From the NCBI GenBank assembly GCA_023213395.1, contig CM041465.1, positions 147,567,741 through 147,631,740 of the forward strand: a stretch of 64,000 bases of DNA. Reading direction: 5' to 3'. Both the position numbers and the translations under genes were made by a program. Below the pieces are notes generated by a model. It was not told the DNA's origin and searched no databases. It worked only from the letters and a program-made list of their open reading frames with translations. Origin of the DNA: Cycas panzhihuaensis. Its lineage: Eukaryota > Cycadophyta. Shown here piece by piece: positions 21,116-31,869 of the stretch (positions are counted from its first letter, which is position 1; the number at the start of each line of letters is the position of its first letter).

Positions 21116-21233
21116 AGACATTGTTGAGGTGATGTCAAATATCAGAATTCTTCATGAGATATAGAAGAATTTGCTAATCTTGGCAACCTCTAAAATGGCA
21201 TCATCACCAAATGTAATTGATTGGCCTTGGATT

Positions 21234-21703
21234 TGTTAGAACCTTCATTCCTAAGCATTAAGTCTTGACCTTGTGTATTAATATTTTTGTCACTTTAGGC
21301 CCTCAATCCTAAAGTGTTCATTTGTTGCATTATAAAATTATCTTTTGTCTTGTAGTGACTTTTGTCACATGTGCTTGTGAGAAGTCAACTTTTGTGGGCT
21401 CTATCCTTATCCTTGGAGATAGTAGAGTCCTAATCAGATTTGGCTCTTAGTTTTGATCACTGACATGTGTTGAGATCCTGATCGTCTATACTCCTTTATA
21501 AGGAGCCCTATTCTCATGTTTTGGCATGTAGTATTTTGAGTAAGAGTTATGCTGCTGTAAGTTTCTCTTGTAGGTGAAGTATTGAGAGGAATTCTCCTTC
21601 ATGCTTGTATGTTGAGATAGGTTGAGTTGAGATTCAATACTCCTCCCTATCATCTTTCATGTTGTACTACATCATTTCTTTAATCTAAGTGTATTGTCCT
21701 TCA
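21234..21703 (+). mobile_element. Candidate solo LTR inside copia C protease
   Basis: A 470-base block, TGTTAGAACC...GTCCTTCA, interrupts C between its protease active site and the continuing QGQSITFGDDA block. It has a TTTATAAGGAG promoter-like element near 21495 and no coding content, as expected for a plus-strand LTR left after LTR-LTR recombination. ATTT is found at both flanks, but a clean 5-base duplication was not seen, so exact ends are uncertain. No second copy was found in the window. Confidence 0.5.
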
Positions 21704-21900
21704 TATTTCGATGTCCTCTCCAGCTTCTCAATAGATTCTAGCTCCTGTATTGTCTCCATTTCGTCTTTCAGGACTGGCCTTGTATCTGTAAGCAATTCTT
21801 CAAAACCTGTCATGTGATGAGAGACTCCAGAATCTATCAACCAATATTTATCAGAATGATGTGTTGATGCAACAAAGAAAAGGTTTTGTGAACTAGCCAT
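21704..21900 (-). pseudogene. Copia C protease, split
   Basis: The minus strand reads KYWLIDSGVSHHMTGFEELL; DSG is at 21834-21826 and intact. The remainder of the domain (QGQSITFGDDAILEVA and on) resumes left of the LTR-like insertion at about 21233-21115, with a stop and frame loss. A short charged stretch next to the insertion has no counterpart in other copia proteases and may be filler from the insertion event. Confidence 0.8.
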
Positions 21901-22078
21901 GTGGCTACCTTGATTCTGATTTTGTCTCTAGTTGCGATTTCTATTTTGTTGATTGTCCTGAGGGCATTTTGGTGTTGTCTCCTTGGTCCTTGATAATTAC
22001 CACGTCAATGATTCTGATTGCCTTGCATGGCAAGTTGGTTTTGGTGTTATTGCTATTGAAGATCATCTTCTTCTTCCT

Positions 22079-22120
22079 ATAGTTAGGTGCAATGTGGCCT
22101 GGTTTGCCACAATAGTGACA
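22079..22120 (-). pseudogene. Copia C zinc knuckle, last Cys lost
   Basis: The minus strand reads CHYCGKPGHIAPNY: a gag CCHC knuckle in which the final Cys codon (TGT) has become TAT. It is otherwise identical in pattern to the intact knuckle of copia A. It lies between gag and protease in the right order. Confidence 0.85.
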
Positions 22121-22195
22121 AATAACCTGAGTAGAATATTGTGGTCATTGTTGACGTTGTTGGTATGGATGTTGGTTCAAATTCATTGAACTGAA

Positions 22196-22894
22196 CTACT
22201 GAGTTAGGTGTGGATGTTTTAGGTGTGGATGTTTTTGTCTCCTTCTATGATGCGTTGCAAAGGTTGGAGTTGAGGAGGCACCTGAATCTCCCAGTCTATT
22301 TAGGATGCATTCCTCTTGGAGTAGAAGACCTTCAAAGGTGTTGAAATCAAGTGTGGCAAGACGATCTGTATGAGACAAGTTGGATATGAGGGAGTTATAT
22401 CCAGTTGGCAAAACATCGACTATACAAGATATAAGATTACTGTCATCTGGTGGCTGACCCATAACACTTAGCTGGTTCTTGTTTGATTTGATCTGTGTCA
22501 AATGGGTTGCAATAGATCTTGCAAATGATATAGAATAGAGCTAAGCCTTGAGCATGATAGCTCTGCCATTGTCCTTCCTCTTGTACAGTGCATAGATTAT
22601 ATTTCAAGCATCAACAGAAGTGGGGGAAAGTTCAATAATTTAGTCAACATTATCTTCACATGATAGATTTAGGAATGAAAGGGCAACTTTATCGAATTTT
22701 TTAAAGGTGGCTAAAGTATCAAAATCAACAGGAATAACATTAGGATCACTGGGATCACAAGTGTCTTTAGGCATGGGAATTTGACTAGAAACAGAAGCCT
22801 ATAGTTTGTTTATTATTGGAATGTTCTTGACTTGTTTCTTGCAAGCCAAGAAATTATCACAGCTAGATAATTTAATTGTATTAGTTGCAACCAT
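22196..22894 (-). pseudogene. gag: Copia C gag, broken
   Basis: Begins MVATNTIKLSSCDNFLACKK, with several stops in the first half. It is then open (22501-22196) with QIKSNKNQLSVMGQPPDDSNLI, LPTGYNSLISNLSHTDRLATLDFNTFEGLLLQEE, the characteristic copia capsid end. Start chosen at the first ATG in the conserved frame. It would form the particle shell; multiple nonsense mutations make it dead. Confidence 0.8.
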
Positions 22895-23328
22895 TTGAAG
22901 TACCATTTTGTCTGAGGTATGTGTCCTATCTACCTAAAAAGGTGTGCTAATCTAGTAGCTATAGTCTTTGTGTCTCCTTTCCTAATGGCCCCTAGTAGTT
23001 GAGATGGTCCCGTCTGATGGTGTACCTCCTCACAAGTGGTAGCTCAGGGACCTTATATACTTGAAGGTACGTGGATGCTATTGAAGGCTTTATTGCCCTC
23101 TCGACACTGTTGACCCACCTGTGCTAGATTTATGGCCTAAATGATAGATCTTTGTCTAAGGGCATGCTTACAATTGAGGCACTCACCCTCTTCGAGTCTA
23201 GCTTGGTCTCCAAACTTAAAGCTTTAGGTAAAACACCTCAGCTTGCCACTCAATACACTTGATAACTATTGCCTTTCCCTACAGTTCGTAGAGTTCGAGA
23301 AAGCAAAATAGGATATGTGGGAATGGTA
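22895..23328. other. Unassigned stretch right of copia C
   Basis: Where the C leader, PBS and 5' LTR would be expected, no PBS or LTR was recognised. No gene was seen either. A GGTACGTGGA segment near 23066 echoes one in the G2 leader (about 17060). Confidence 0.45.
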
Positions 23329-23333
23329 ACTTT
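23329..23333 (+). other. Copia E target-site duplication, left
   Basis: ACTTT directly precedes the split 5' LTR of E and recurs directly after its 3' LTR (36094-36098), confirming that 23334 and 36093 are the two ends of one insertion. Confidence 0.9.
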
Positions 23334-23412
23334 TGTGACGATGTTAATGTCACATGGTCATTTCATAAAGTTAGAATTAGATAAAGTCACTTTTATGTTT
23401 ATAACTTTAGGA
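23334..23412 (+). repeat. Copia E 5' LTR, left fragment
   Basis: TGTGACGATGTTAATG...GGATAAGGTGAC is nearly identical to 35725-35813 of the 3' LTR and stops abruptly where copia D begins. The rest of this LTR is at 28294-28574. Confidence 0.92.
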
Positions 23413-23885
23413 TAAGGTGACGAAAATTTACCAGCAGGTAGATCTCAGTGTTCCCGTCACTTTTCCCTTCTGGGTCGACTCCATCTTACGAAGATTTAAG
23501 GGGCTTTCAGGACATTTTACGTACCGCTGGTTTTGAGGTATTTTTGCAGATTCCTCTTGATTTCTTTGAAATTTCTGGAACAAGTCTGGTCTGAAATTTG
23601 TGTCAGAGCTTGAAGAAGAGATTGAGACAAGTTCTTTGGAGTTTTTTTGAGTATTTTGTCAGATATTTGCAAAATCGGGTTTTAACCTAGGCGCCCAGTT
23701 TTGGTTAAAATCTCAGTTTTCTCTCAAACTGTTAACTATTTAAAAAAAAAAACCTTGGATTCGGGGTCGCCTCTTCCTCCTATCTCTTTTAAGGTACATT
23801 TTGCACCAGACCGTAACAGTGCAGGTCCGTACGGAATTTCGTATAAAAGTACGGCCCATACCCTAACAACTGCTCCTTGTCTCTG
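23413..23885 (+). other. Copia D leader-like region
   Basis: No gene. It contains GTACGGAATTTCGTATA at about 23829-23845, nearly the same as a motif in the E leader (about 29024). A TTGTGTCAGAGCTTG near 23600 resembles a damaged primer-binding site, but no LTR end was recognised before it. Confidence 0.5.
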
Positions 23886-24917
23886 AAAAACGTGTCCTCC
23901 ACACTCATCTCTCTGCCTGAACCAAAGAAATTGACTGATTCCAACTATCATGTTTGGAAAATTAAGGTGGAAACAATTCTGAGGGTAAAAAATGCATGGA
24001 GCATTGCTGAAGGAACGGAAAAACACCCAATCAAGGTGATGCCAAGCTAGGAACTGGAAGAAAGAAATAATATAGGTATTCTTACCTTGAAAATGTCAAT
24101 TTCCGATCCAATTCGATTTATGTTGAAAAATTAAATCGCATCCGAAATTTGGAAATGTTTAGAAAATTTGTATGGGCAGAAAAATAAGGCAAGAATAATT
24201 GCTCTCAAAGAAGAATTGTACAAACTTCATATGAAAGAAAATGAAAATGTAATGGAGTTCATGCATAAGATTATTACTATTCGAAATAATCTCTTGAGTG
24301 CCAGAGGTCTAATTTCTGAACAAGATCTAGTGGAACTTGTGACTTCAAGATTACCAAAATCATTTGATACAATCATCAATACTATCACAGATAGTGATAG
24401 ATTAGATAAATTAACTCTTGATGAACTGACAGGTTTGTTATTAAGACAAGAACAGAGAAACAAAAGGTATGAAAGCACATCAGAATTGGAGGATGCCTTT
24501 GCATCTAGACTAAACTTAGGATCAAGAGGAAGACATCAATTTCGGGGACGAAGCGTAACACCAGATTTCAGAAGACGAGGACGCTGGCAAGATCCAAGAG
24601 GACAAGAACGTGGCAGAGAAAACAGAGTCTGTTTCAACTGTGGAAGAACTGGACATTTTGCCAGCAACTGTAGAATCTTTGATATATGCTGCTATTGCGA
24701 ACAAAGCGGGCGCTATCCTTATCAGTGTCCACAAAGACGAAGTGAGATCCAGAAAGGAAAAAGACCTGTTGGAGGATACAGTAAAGAAAAAGACGAAGAA
24801 GAGGAAGAAGAGATTGCCTTCATCACTGCCTTGGCCACCAGTATGAAAGACAAGGACATATGGTATATTAGACTCAGGAGCTTCCAAACATATGACAAAT
24901 TGAGAAGAATGGTTTGA
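23886..24917 (+). pseudogene. gag: Copia D gag
   Basis: The frame from about 23886 opens with SSTLISLPEPKKLTDSNYHVWKIKVE, with stops near 24048 and 24133. It is then open from 24168 with KARIIALKEELYKLHMKENENV, LVELVTSRLPKSFDTIIN, LDELTGLLLRQEQR, an Arg/Gly-rich stretch, an intact knuckle CFNCGRTGHFASNC, and a second Cys-rich stretch (CCYCEQSGRYPYQC) that looks like a knuckle with its His lost. No ATG was found at the expected start. The end overlaps the protease active site, which is in another frame. Confidence 0.85.
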
Positions 24918-25250
24918 AACTCTGAAACCCTGCAATCTAGACAAATCAGTAGAATTGGGTGATAAGTATTCCCTTGATATAAAGGGGATTGGAACCATTT
25001 CAGAACTGGATGGAAATGCAAAAAAGATCGGAAATGTCTTGTTTGTACCAGGTCTGAAAATGAACCTTCTCTCTGTCTCTCAATTGAGTAAAAACGGATT
25101 GAGAACCATTTTTGATGAAGATGGGCACTGCCATATTCTAGATATGAAGAGAGATGGGAAAATTATTGCAAAAGGAGTAAGATGCAATGATCTTTATAAA
25201 CTTCTGTTAGATCTTGTACTTCCTTACTTGGAAGTAAAAGCTTGTACTGC
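24868..25250 (+). pseudogene. Copia D protease, frameshifted
   Basis: LDSGASKHMTN is readable near 24871-24905 but in a different frame from gag, and it meets a stop at once. The remainder (LGDKYSLDIKGIGTI to VLFVPGLKMNLLSVSQLSKNG and IIAKGVRCNDLYKL) is in the open frame starting at 24955. Catalytic residues are kept; continuity is not. Confidence 0.83.
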
Positions 25251-26450
25251 TTTTAAATCTAATAATAAAGCTTGGCATTTGAGGTATGGACATCTCTCAA
25301 TTGACTCATTAAAACTAATGGAAAAATTAGGGATGGTGAATGGTTTGCCTAGCATTTCATCAGATAACTTTGTATGTAAAGACTATCAACTAGGCAAACA
25401 ACATAGACATCCTTTTAGAGAAAGTGTCTGGAGAGCTCAATCAAAGCTAGAATTGATACATACAGATATTTGTGGTCCAATTACACCACTCACAATTAAC
25501 GGATGCAGATACTTTCTAACATTCATTGATGACTTCACTAGGAAAGTATGGGTATATTTCTTACATAATAAGTCAGAAGTCTTTGAAACATTCAAAGAAT
25601 TTAAAGCGTATGTAACTAGAATCAGGGGCAAAAATTAAATGTATCAGGTTAGATGGAGGAGGGGAATATATTTCGAAGGAGTTTCTAAATTATTGCAAGG
25701 ATCGAGGAATTCAGAGAGTTACAACTCCTTACACCCCTCAGTCGAATGGAGTAGCCGAAAGGAAGAATAGAACTCTAATGGAAATGGCTTGAAGTATGGT
25801 TTATGGAAAAAATATACCAAAATCCTATTGGGCAGAGGCAGTAAGCATGGCTTGTTACTTAATAAATAGAAGTCCCACAAAAGCTCTGAAGGACATCACT
25901 CCAGAAGAAGCTTGGACATGAAAACAACCCGATGTAAGTCTTCTCAAAGTTTTTGGCAGTCAAGCATTTGTTCATGTTCCAAATAAAAAAAGATCCAAAC
26001 TGGATGCAAAAAGCATAGAATACGTTATGATAGGCTATAGTAGAAATTCAAAAGCCTATAAATGCATAGATCCTAAAACTAACAAAATCTATGTAAGCAG
26101 AGATGTCATTTTTAATGAAGAAGATTCTATTGAATCTTCACAAACCAGAATAATAGAAGGGGGTGAAAAGGAAATTGAATAAGAAGCTGCAAGAAACACT
26201 GAAAATGAATCGGAAATCACTTCAGAAGAAGAGGCACAAGAAGCTGAGCAGGAAAATGAATCAGATATCACTTCAGAAGAAGGAGCACTAGAAGCTGTAA
26301 AAGACACTGAGCAAGAGAATGAATCAGAGATCACTTCAGAAGAAGGGGTAGCTCATCCATCATCAACAAGTGAAACTAATCCAGATCAAGTAATAGAAGA
26401 TTCCAGTGGGAAGGAAGGAAGACTCACGAAGATGTAAAAAGTTGCCAAAA
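25251..26450 (+). pseudogene. Copia D integrase with acidic repeat linker
   Basis: The zinc finger reads AWHLRYGHL but CKDYQLGKQ, so the second Cys is Tyr. LIHTDICGPI ends the first frame; a frameshift at about 25635 leads to RLDGGGEY and QSNGVAERKNRT, completing D,D,E. Stops replace codons near 25790 and 25920. The C-terminal blocks LLKVFGSQAFVHVPNKKRSKLD and GYSRNSKAYKC follow. Between 26180 and 26350 the linker to RT contains three near-copies of an acidic unit with NESEITSEE. Confidence 0.87.
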
Positions 26451-27500
26451 TGGTATATTAAAACAATTGAGGAAGGGAAAAGTAATATAATGGAACAGAA
26501 AACAAGAGGGCAAAGGTCAAAAGCTCTACTAAACAGAGTCGAACCTCAAAGCTTTCAAGAAGCAAAAGATCATCAAGAATGGAAAGTTGCAATGGACAAT
26601 GAAATGAATTCAATCGTAAAGAATCGACATGGAATTAGTAGAACTACACCGCCAACAAATCAGAAGTCAGAAATGGGTTTACAAAACAAAAAGGGGAATG
26701 GATGGTAAGGTAGAAAAGTATAAAGCAAGATTAGTCGCAAAAGGATATACACAAACAACAGGTGTGGATTTTGATGAAACTTTCTCCAAAGAGTAAAAAT
26801 GAACACCGTGAGAACAAAGAATAGCTTTGGTCATAAAGACAAAATTGGAAAATCTCTTAATTGACGTAAAAGCGCCTTCCTAAATGGCGAATTAGAAGAA
26901 GAAGTCTACATGCAACAACCTGAAGGGTACATTGAAAAAGGACAAGAAAATCTGGTCTGCAGATTAAAAAAGGCTCTGTATGGTCTAAAACAAGCTCCTC
27001 GGGCTTGGCATGCCAAACTAGATTATTTCCTCGAAGAAAATAAGTTCAAACGATGCAACTCAGACTCCAGCCTCTACATAAGGAAAAAGAATGACAAGAT
27101 AACAATAATTGTAGTCTATGTTGATGATATGCTTCTTACTGGAAATGATGAAGGAGGAATCAAAGACATCAAAGATCAACTTCAGCAGAAATTTGAAATG
27201 ATAGACTTGGGTTCGCTAAACTATTACTTGGGATTGGAAATAGGTCAATATCAAAGTTACATAACCTTGTCCCAGAGCAACTACATCAAAAATTTACTTG
27301 TTCGATTTCAGATGGAGAACTGCAACCCGTGTACAACGCCCATGGAAACAAACAGTGACTTAATGGTAGATAACATGGAAAAAGATGCTGACGTCACTTT
27401 ATATAGACAAATGATTAGAAGTCTAATTTATTTGACAGCTACCAGGCCTGATATATCCTATTCAGTAGGACTAGTATCCAGATACATGTAGAATCCAAAA
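26406..27500 (+). pseudogene. Copia D reverse transcriptase, broken
   Basis: QSFQEAKDHQEWKVAMDNE starts RT (26406-26708). Frame changes follow through [21 protein letters not shown]-like sequence up to about 26900. Then 26910-27491 is open with [20 protein letters not shown], the catalytic [37 protein letters not shown] and [23 protein letters not shown]. The YVDD is intact. At least two frameshifts upstream break the protein. Confidence 0.88.
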
Positions 27501-28046
27501 TTAAGACATTGGCAGGCTGCAAAAAGAATTTTGAGATATCTTAAAGGAACAACAGACCTTAAGTTAGTATACTTAAAAGGATGCTTGATCGAAGTGTCAG
27601 GATATTGTGACTGATCGGGTTGGAGACAAAGAACAAAGGAAATCCACGGGATACCGCTTTTTCTTAGGATCATCAACAATCTCTTGGTGTAGTAAGAAAC
27701 AAAGCAGCTTGCTCTTTCCTCTAAAGAAGCGGAATACAAAGTCTGTATCGAACTTGTGAAGCTATTTGGTTAAGACAACTTCGCCGACCGGATCAACAAC
27801 AAAAAGGCAACTTCCTTGAAGTGCGACAATCAAAGTGCTATCAAGCTAACTAAAATCTAGTTCTCGCACGCAAGAACCAAGCATATTGAAGTTCACCATC
27901 ACTTCATAAGAGAACAGTACATAATAAAGAAATTGACTTGGAGTATTGTTCCTCGCAGTAACAAGTTGCAGATCTTCTGACAAAGCCTCTTGGAAAAGAA
28001 AGGCTTAAATATTTAAGAAACAAAATGAGCCTGTTAGGGATAAAAC
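27501..28046 (+). pseudogene. Copia D RNase H, broken
   Basis: HWQAAKRILRYLKGTTDLKLVY then frame-shifted RNase H blocks (RKSTGYRFFLGSSTISWCSKKQ, CDNQSAIKLT, ARTKHIEVHHHFIRE, and KPLGKERLKYLRN before the end) can be read in several frames. It ends just before the polypurine tract. Confidence 0.8.
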
Positions 28047-28058
28047 ATTAAGAGAGGG
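28047..28058 (+). other. Copia D polypurine tract
   Basis: ATTAAGAGAGGG lies immediately before TGTTGGTATATAATG, the start of the D 3' LTR. Confidence 0.8.
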
Positions 28059-28293
28059 TGTTGGTATATAATGTTTTATCTAAGTGAGAAAGGGGGTCAT
28101 GTTGAGACCACCCTTAAATGTAACTCCAATATGAGACTGTGACACTTGGTAGTTTTAGATTGATCGGTTACATTTCAATATGTAACGGTCACATTCTTGA
28201 TGTATATTTAAGGAGATTAAAACTCAATGAAGAGATCCCATCTTTCCCTTCTCTGAATAAACCTTGTTTAGTTTCTTCTCCTCTGTTTTTTCA
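28059..28293 (+). repeat. Copia D 3' LTR
   Basis: A 235-base block starting TGTTGG after the polypurine tract and ending about CTGTTTTTTCA, after which the E LTR resumes (GCTTAAGCCACTTAAGTG). It has a TATATTTAAGG element near 28203. No second copy was found in the window. Confidence 0.8.
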
Positions 28294-28574
28294 TCATGCT
28301 TAAGCCACTTAAGTGAAATGACATAAAGTTCATTTCATTGTAATTTCATGTAATCTGATTTGAATGTCATTGAGAGGGAAAACTCAAATTCCAAACCCTA
28401 ATGAGCATTCCCATTATATAAGTTGAAATTACATGGAGAGTGATCATATTCTATACTTCTCCTCTTTGAGCTCAAGCTATTAACATTTCTCTTGTTGAGT
28501 ACATTGTGCTTGTCTCCACTATTTGCCATTGTGTAGTGTTAGTGCACTAGATCCCTAGATCCATTCCCTCAACA
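28294..28574 (+). repeat. Copia E 5' LTR, right fragment
   Basis: Matches 35810-36093 of the 3' LTR, from CTTAAG.CACTTAAGTGAAATGACATAAAG to TCCATTCCCTCAACA, with a TATATAAG promoter-like box near 28416. With 23334-23412 it makes a complete LTR. Confidence 0.92.
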
Positions 28575-28576
28575 AG

Positions 28577-28588
28577 TGGTATCAGAGC
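28577..28588 (+). other. Copia E primer-binding site
   Basis: TGGTATCAGAGC lies two bases after the 5' LTR end, complementary to initiator Met-tRNA. Confidence 0.9.
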
Positions 28589-30725
28589 CATTGGGTGGAT
28601 CCTAGTGCCACACTCACTTGCAAGGCGATTGCAAGCTATGTTCTCATCTTCTTCACCATTCATGTGAAGTGAAGAGTTGAGATTTTTTTAAAATCCATTT
28701 TTTAAAGCTCTTTTTATATTAGATTTTTAGTACAAAATTGTATGTTGTTGTACTATTTTATTTCTGCGGATAAGAGGAAGGAGTGTGGCTGCCTAAAAGC
28801 AACCTATTTGAAGGCCTAAAAAGAGCACAAGAATTGATTGTCTTATAGCAATTTTTAGCCATCTTTTTTAACACCAAATCTGGCATTTTGGCCTATTTTT
28901 GGCCCATTTTTGTAGTAAAAATCAGATTTCTAGGTAGCAAAAGAAGAAATTAGTGATTTCGATTGATTAGAAGCAGATTTTGATGTAAAAAATCAAATCG
29001 TACATATGTTGTATGGATTGTACGGAATTTCATACAACGGTATGGTCAAAAAATCAAAGTGCTCAGAATTGCACGAAATTTCACTAGTAGGTGCGTTTTG
29101 GCCTCCTAAGCACTTTTGTCTACTGGAGCGATGCAGATTTTGAAGTTAAAGGGCTCAAACAACCTGTTTTATGCAACCACCTTCCAAATTTAAAAATTTC
29201 AGATCTAGAAAAAATTGAGGAGTTTTTTCCTACTGTAATACATGTTTTTGGACCTCCTCATCTCGATTTATCATTTGGGATAGGTCTCGCATGAATCCGA
29301 TGCTCCGTTGAAAAATTATGAGCATTTTTGGGTTTTCCAGTACATTTTGGCTATAAACTAAAACATGCTTTTTTGCCCGTTTTTGATAAGATTTTTAAAA
29401 AAATTTTGTATATTTGTAAAGTGCAGGTGAAGGGCAACAAATTTGAAAATTTTTAAAATTGTCAAAAATTTTTGAAATTTGTGTCATATAGCGGTACAAT
29501 AGATGGTACAGTCTGCCCAACAATAGACTTAGCTTGTTGAAAATTTGATTTTTCAGCGTACATTGTATTTCTGAAATTTCTAGTTTTTTTTTTCTCTTCA
29601 TTGAAAAAAAAAAATTATTATTGTATGTAAGAGGGATTTTTTAAAAATATTTATAGCCTTTTTGGCTTTTGGAGGCCTATTTTGACCCTTTTGTAAAACG
29701 AACAAGGCACTCGAATATTTTGTACTAGCCAATCATCTGGATCGGAGCAATATCTGATGATTTGGCTCATCATGTGTATGATTTTAATGGTTGCTTGCAC
29801 TTGGAGACCTTATTGAGTGCCACTTGGGCTCATAGAGTGCCATTTGGGCACTAGGTGGACACGTCATCACTACACTTGGAGACGACAACAACACTTAAGT
29901 GGAGCAATTACATTCATTTACATTCAATTTTCAGTTATTTTTACATGTCATTCGAGAAGAAGAGCGCTTTCCTTAAAATCAACTCATCTCGACAACTTTA
30001 TACCGCCAGTTCTTGACTTGTGCACATACTCGCCTTGGTTGAAATAGACCGAGGTTGGCCGAAGTCCAGGCCCTAAGGGAGGTGTGAGTTTCATACTGGG
30101 TCTGGTCATAACCGGTATAGTGGTGGAGGGACAGGTTAGCCATACCTATGGCCTCCAATCAGGGATTTATTGATAATTATTCGAAAAAACTGAAAACCCA
30201 TAATCAAGATAATTAATTTAGCTGGGCCAATATTCGTCATAACCGTGGGACATGCACGTACTTCTCTTTAGAGAGTATATCGCTGCTCATTGGTGAGCTG
30301 GTGAGGATCGACAATTCTTGGGCTCCACGTTTACTTGGATTTTATCACCAAGGAACGGTGTGGGTATTGCGGGTGAAGGCCATTAATTACTTATACTAGA
30401 AGCCCCCCTAGGCATCGACACCTCACATACTTTGGACATGAGTTAGAGGTTTGGGTTTGTTACACATCCTACATCACTTTGGTTATTAGTTGTGTGCACC
30501 CACATGCCGGCTTCTATATAGGCCTTTTCACTTATCTTGATTAAATCACTTACATCACATACTTATTTGTGATCTCTTTGCTTCCACATCTTACATTGTA
30601 TTACTTTATTATTCCCTACTGTGTCAGGTAGACCTGTCACAAGTGTCAGTGACTCCAACTTCTTCAACTTGTGCATTTTCATACACATTTATATATATCA
30701 CTCTTATTCATCTTTTCACACCACC
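28589..30725 (+). other. Copia E untranslated leader
   Basis: About 2.1 kb without a recognisable gene. It is AT-rich to about 29700. It contains GTACGGAATTTCATACA (about 29024), a 15-base direct duplication GAGTGCCAC/TTTGGGC near 29815-29850, and a more balanced section from 30040 to 30420. It does not resemble the A/B leaders. Confidence 0.65.
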
Positions 30726-31640
30726 ATGTTGACCAACTTCAAGCAAAATGTGAACTGTACGCTAAAGGGGAAGGAGAACTGGGATCTATGGTTCATGGGA
30801 GTCAATAACGCAGCGAAGTACGAGGGACTCTGGCTGGACCACTTGGAGTCAACCCTGATAGTACCTGCTACCGACACCATACCACAGAGTGGAGGCACAC
30901 CTCCAGCTCCTCCAGCTCATAATCCGCAACAACGACAGTGGATCATTGAAGACTAGAAGATCAGAGCAGGGATCCTGCTAGTTACAGATTATTCCTTGCA
31001 CAACCTGATTGATGACATGCAAAACAACACTGCCTTCAAGGTCCTCGAAGTCCTCAAAAGAAACTTCGATACTCGATATGGTATTCATATGGTATTGAAG
31101 ATGAACAAGATGCGAATGCAGAAAGGGTGAGCACATGAAACCATCAATGCTCTTCATCCCATTAAACAAGCCATTGACAGGGATTTTAAGACCCAATGCA
31201 TAACTTGGGCCTTGCTAATTTAGTCAAGTCTACATGTTCCTGATTATAAGAACCTGCTAGGAAATCTTCAGTCATTTGGCACACGGAAGACCCTCGGCTT
31301 CGAAGTGTTAGTTGAGAAGTTTATTGAACATGACAAGACCTTCGCTACCAGCTTCCCACTTTCAGATTCAACTCCTAATGCAACATTTGAAGCTTACATG
31401 GACTAGGAAGTATACTACACCAAACAACAAGGTCAATCTTCACACGAAGGAAGAAGAGGTCGCGGAAGAGGTAGGGGAAAGCAACAGGGACAACATCAGA
31501 GGCAACAAGAAGGTCAACAACAAAACAACAGTCAAAAGACCGTCAATCAGAGACAGTCAAACAACAATGCTCCCACGTGTCAAAGGTGTAACAGGAAAGG
31601 ACACCTTGCAAAAGATTGCCGCATTGACTACAACAGATTG
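30726..31640 (+). pseudogene. gag: Copia E gag, broken
   Basis: The ATG at 30726 starts MLTNFKQNVNCTLKGKENWD then LWFMGVNNAAKYEGLW, the usual opening of this type of copia gag. Stops near 30955, 31127, 31219 and 31405 interrupt a readable capsid (LHNLIDDMQNNTAFKVLEVLKRNFD). A Gln/Arg/Gly-rich stretch precedes an intact knuckle CQRCNRKGHLAKDC (31578-31619). The knuckle lies in a frame different from the 201-codon open frame there. It would package RNA. Confidence 0.85.
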
Positions 31641-31869
31641 CCTCGTCATCAACAACAGCAACATCAAGCCAACAATGTTGATGAGAGTCATGATGACTTA
31701 TTTGCAGGAGCAAATCTCATTGAGGCACGTATTCAACAAAGCAGGGAAGCATCTACTTCATTTGCTACTTCTAGACCTAAGAGGTACATTGAGGCACACT
31801 GTGGCACAACCATTTGTTAGCTTGATTTGCCATTACCTCGACCTCTTGGACAGGCAAATGCTGCATCAA

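Larger units (their letters stand above)
19524..22894 (-). mobile_element. C: truncated minus-strand Ty1/copia
   Basis: Minus-strand gag (22894-22196), zinc knuckle, protease, integrase and the first part of RT are present in copia order. RT stops abruptly near 19524, and RNase H and the 3' LTR are absent. No 5' LTR or PBS was recognised to the right of gag. A separate LTR-like block (21234-21703) interrupts the protease. It is a different copia lineage from A and B, although the domains align. Confidence 0.88.
23413..28293 (+). mobile_element. D: Ty1/copia inserted in E's LTR, lacking its own 5' LTR
   Basis: Leader-like sequence, gag, protease, integrase, RT, RNase H, polypurine tract and one LTR (28059-28293) lie in plus orientation. 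Nothing at 23413-23885 matches that LTR, so the 5' LTR and PBS are missing or unrecognisable. The target duplication can therefore not be confirmed. D is a different lineage from E; its acidic linker and gag with a second Cys-rich stretch resemble elements H and I more than A or B. Confidence 0.88.
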
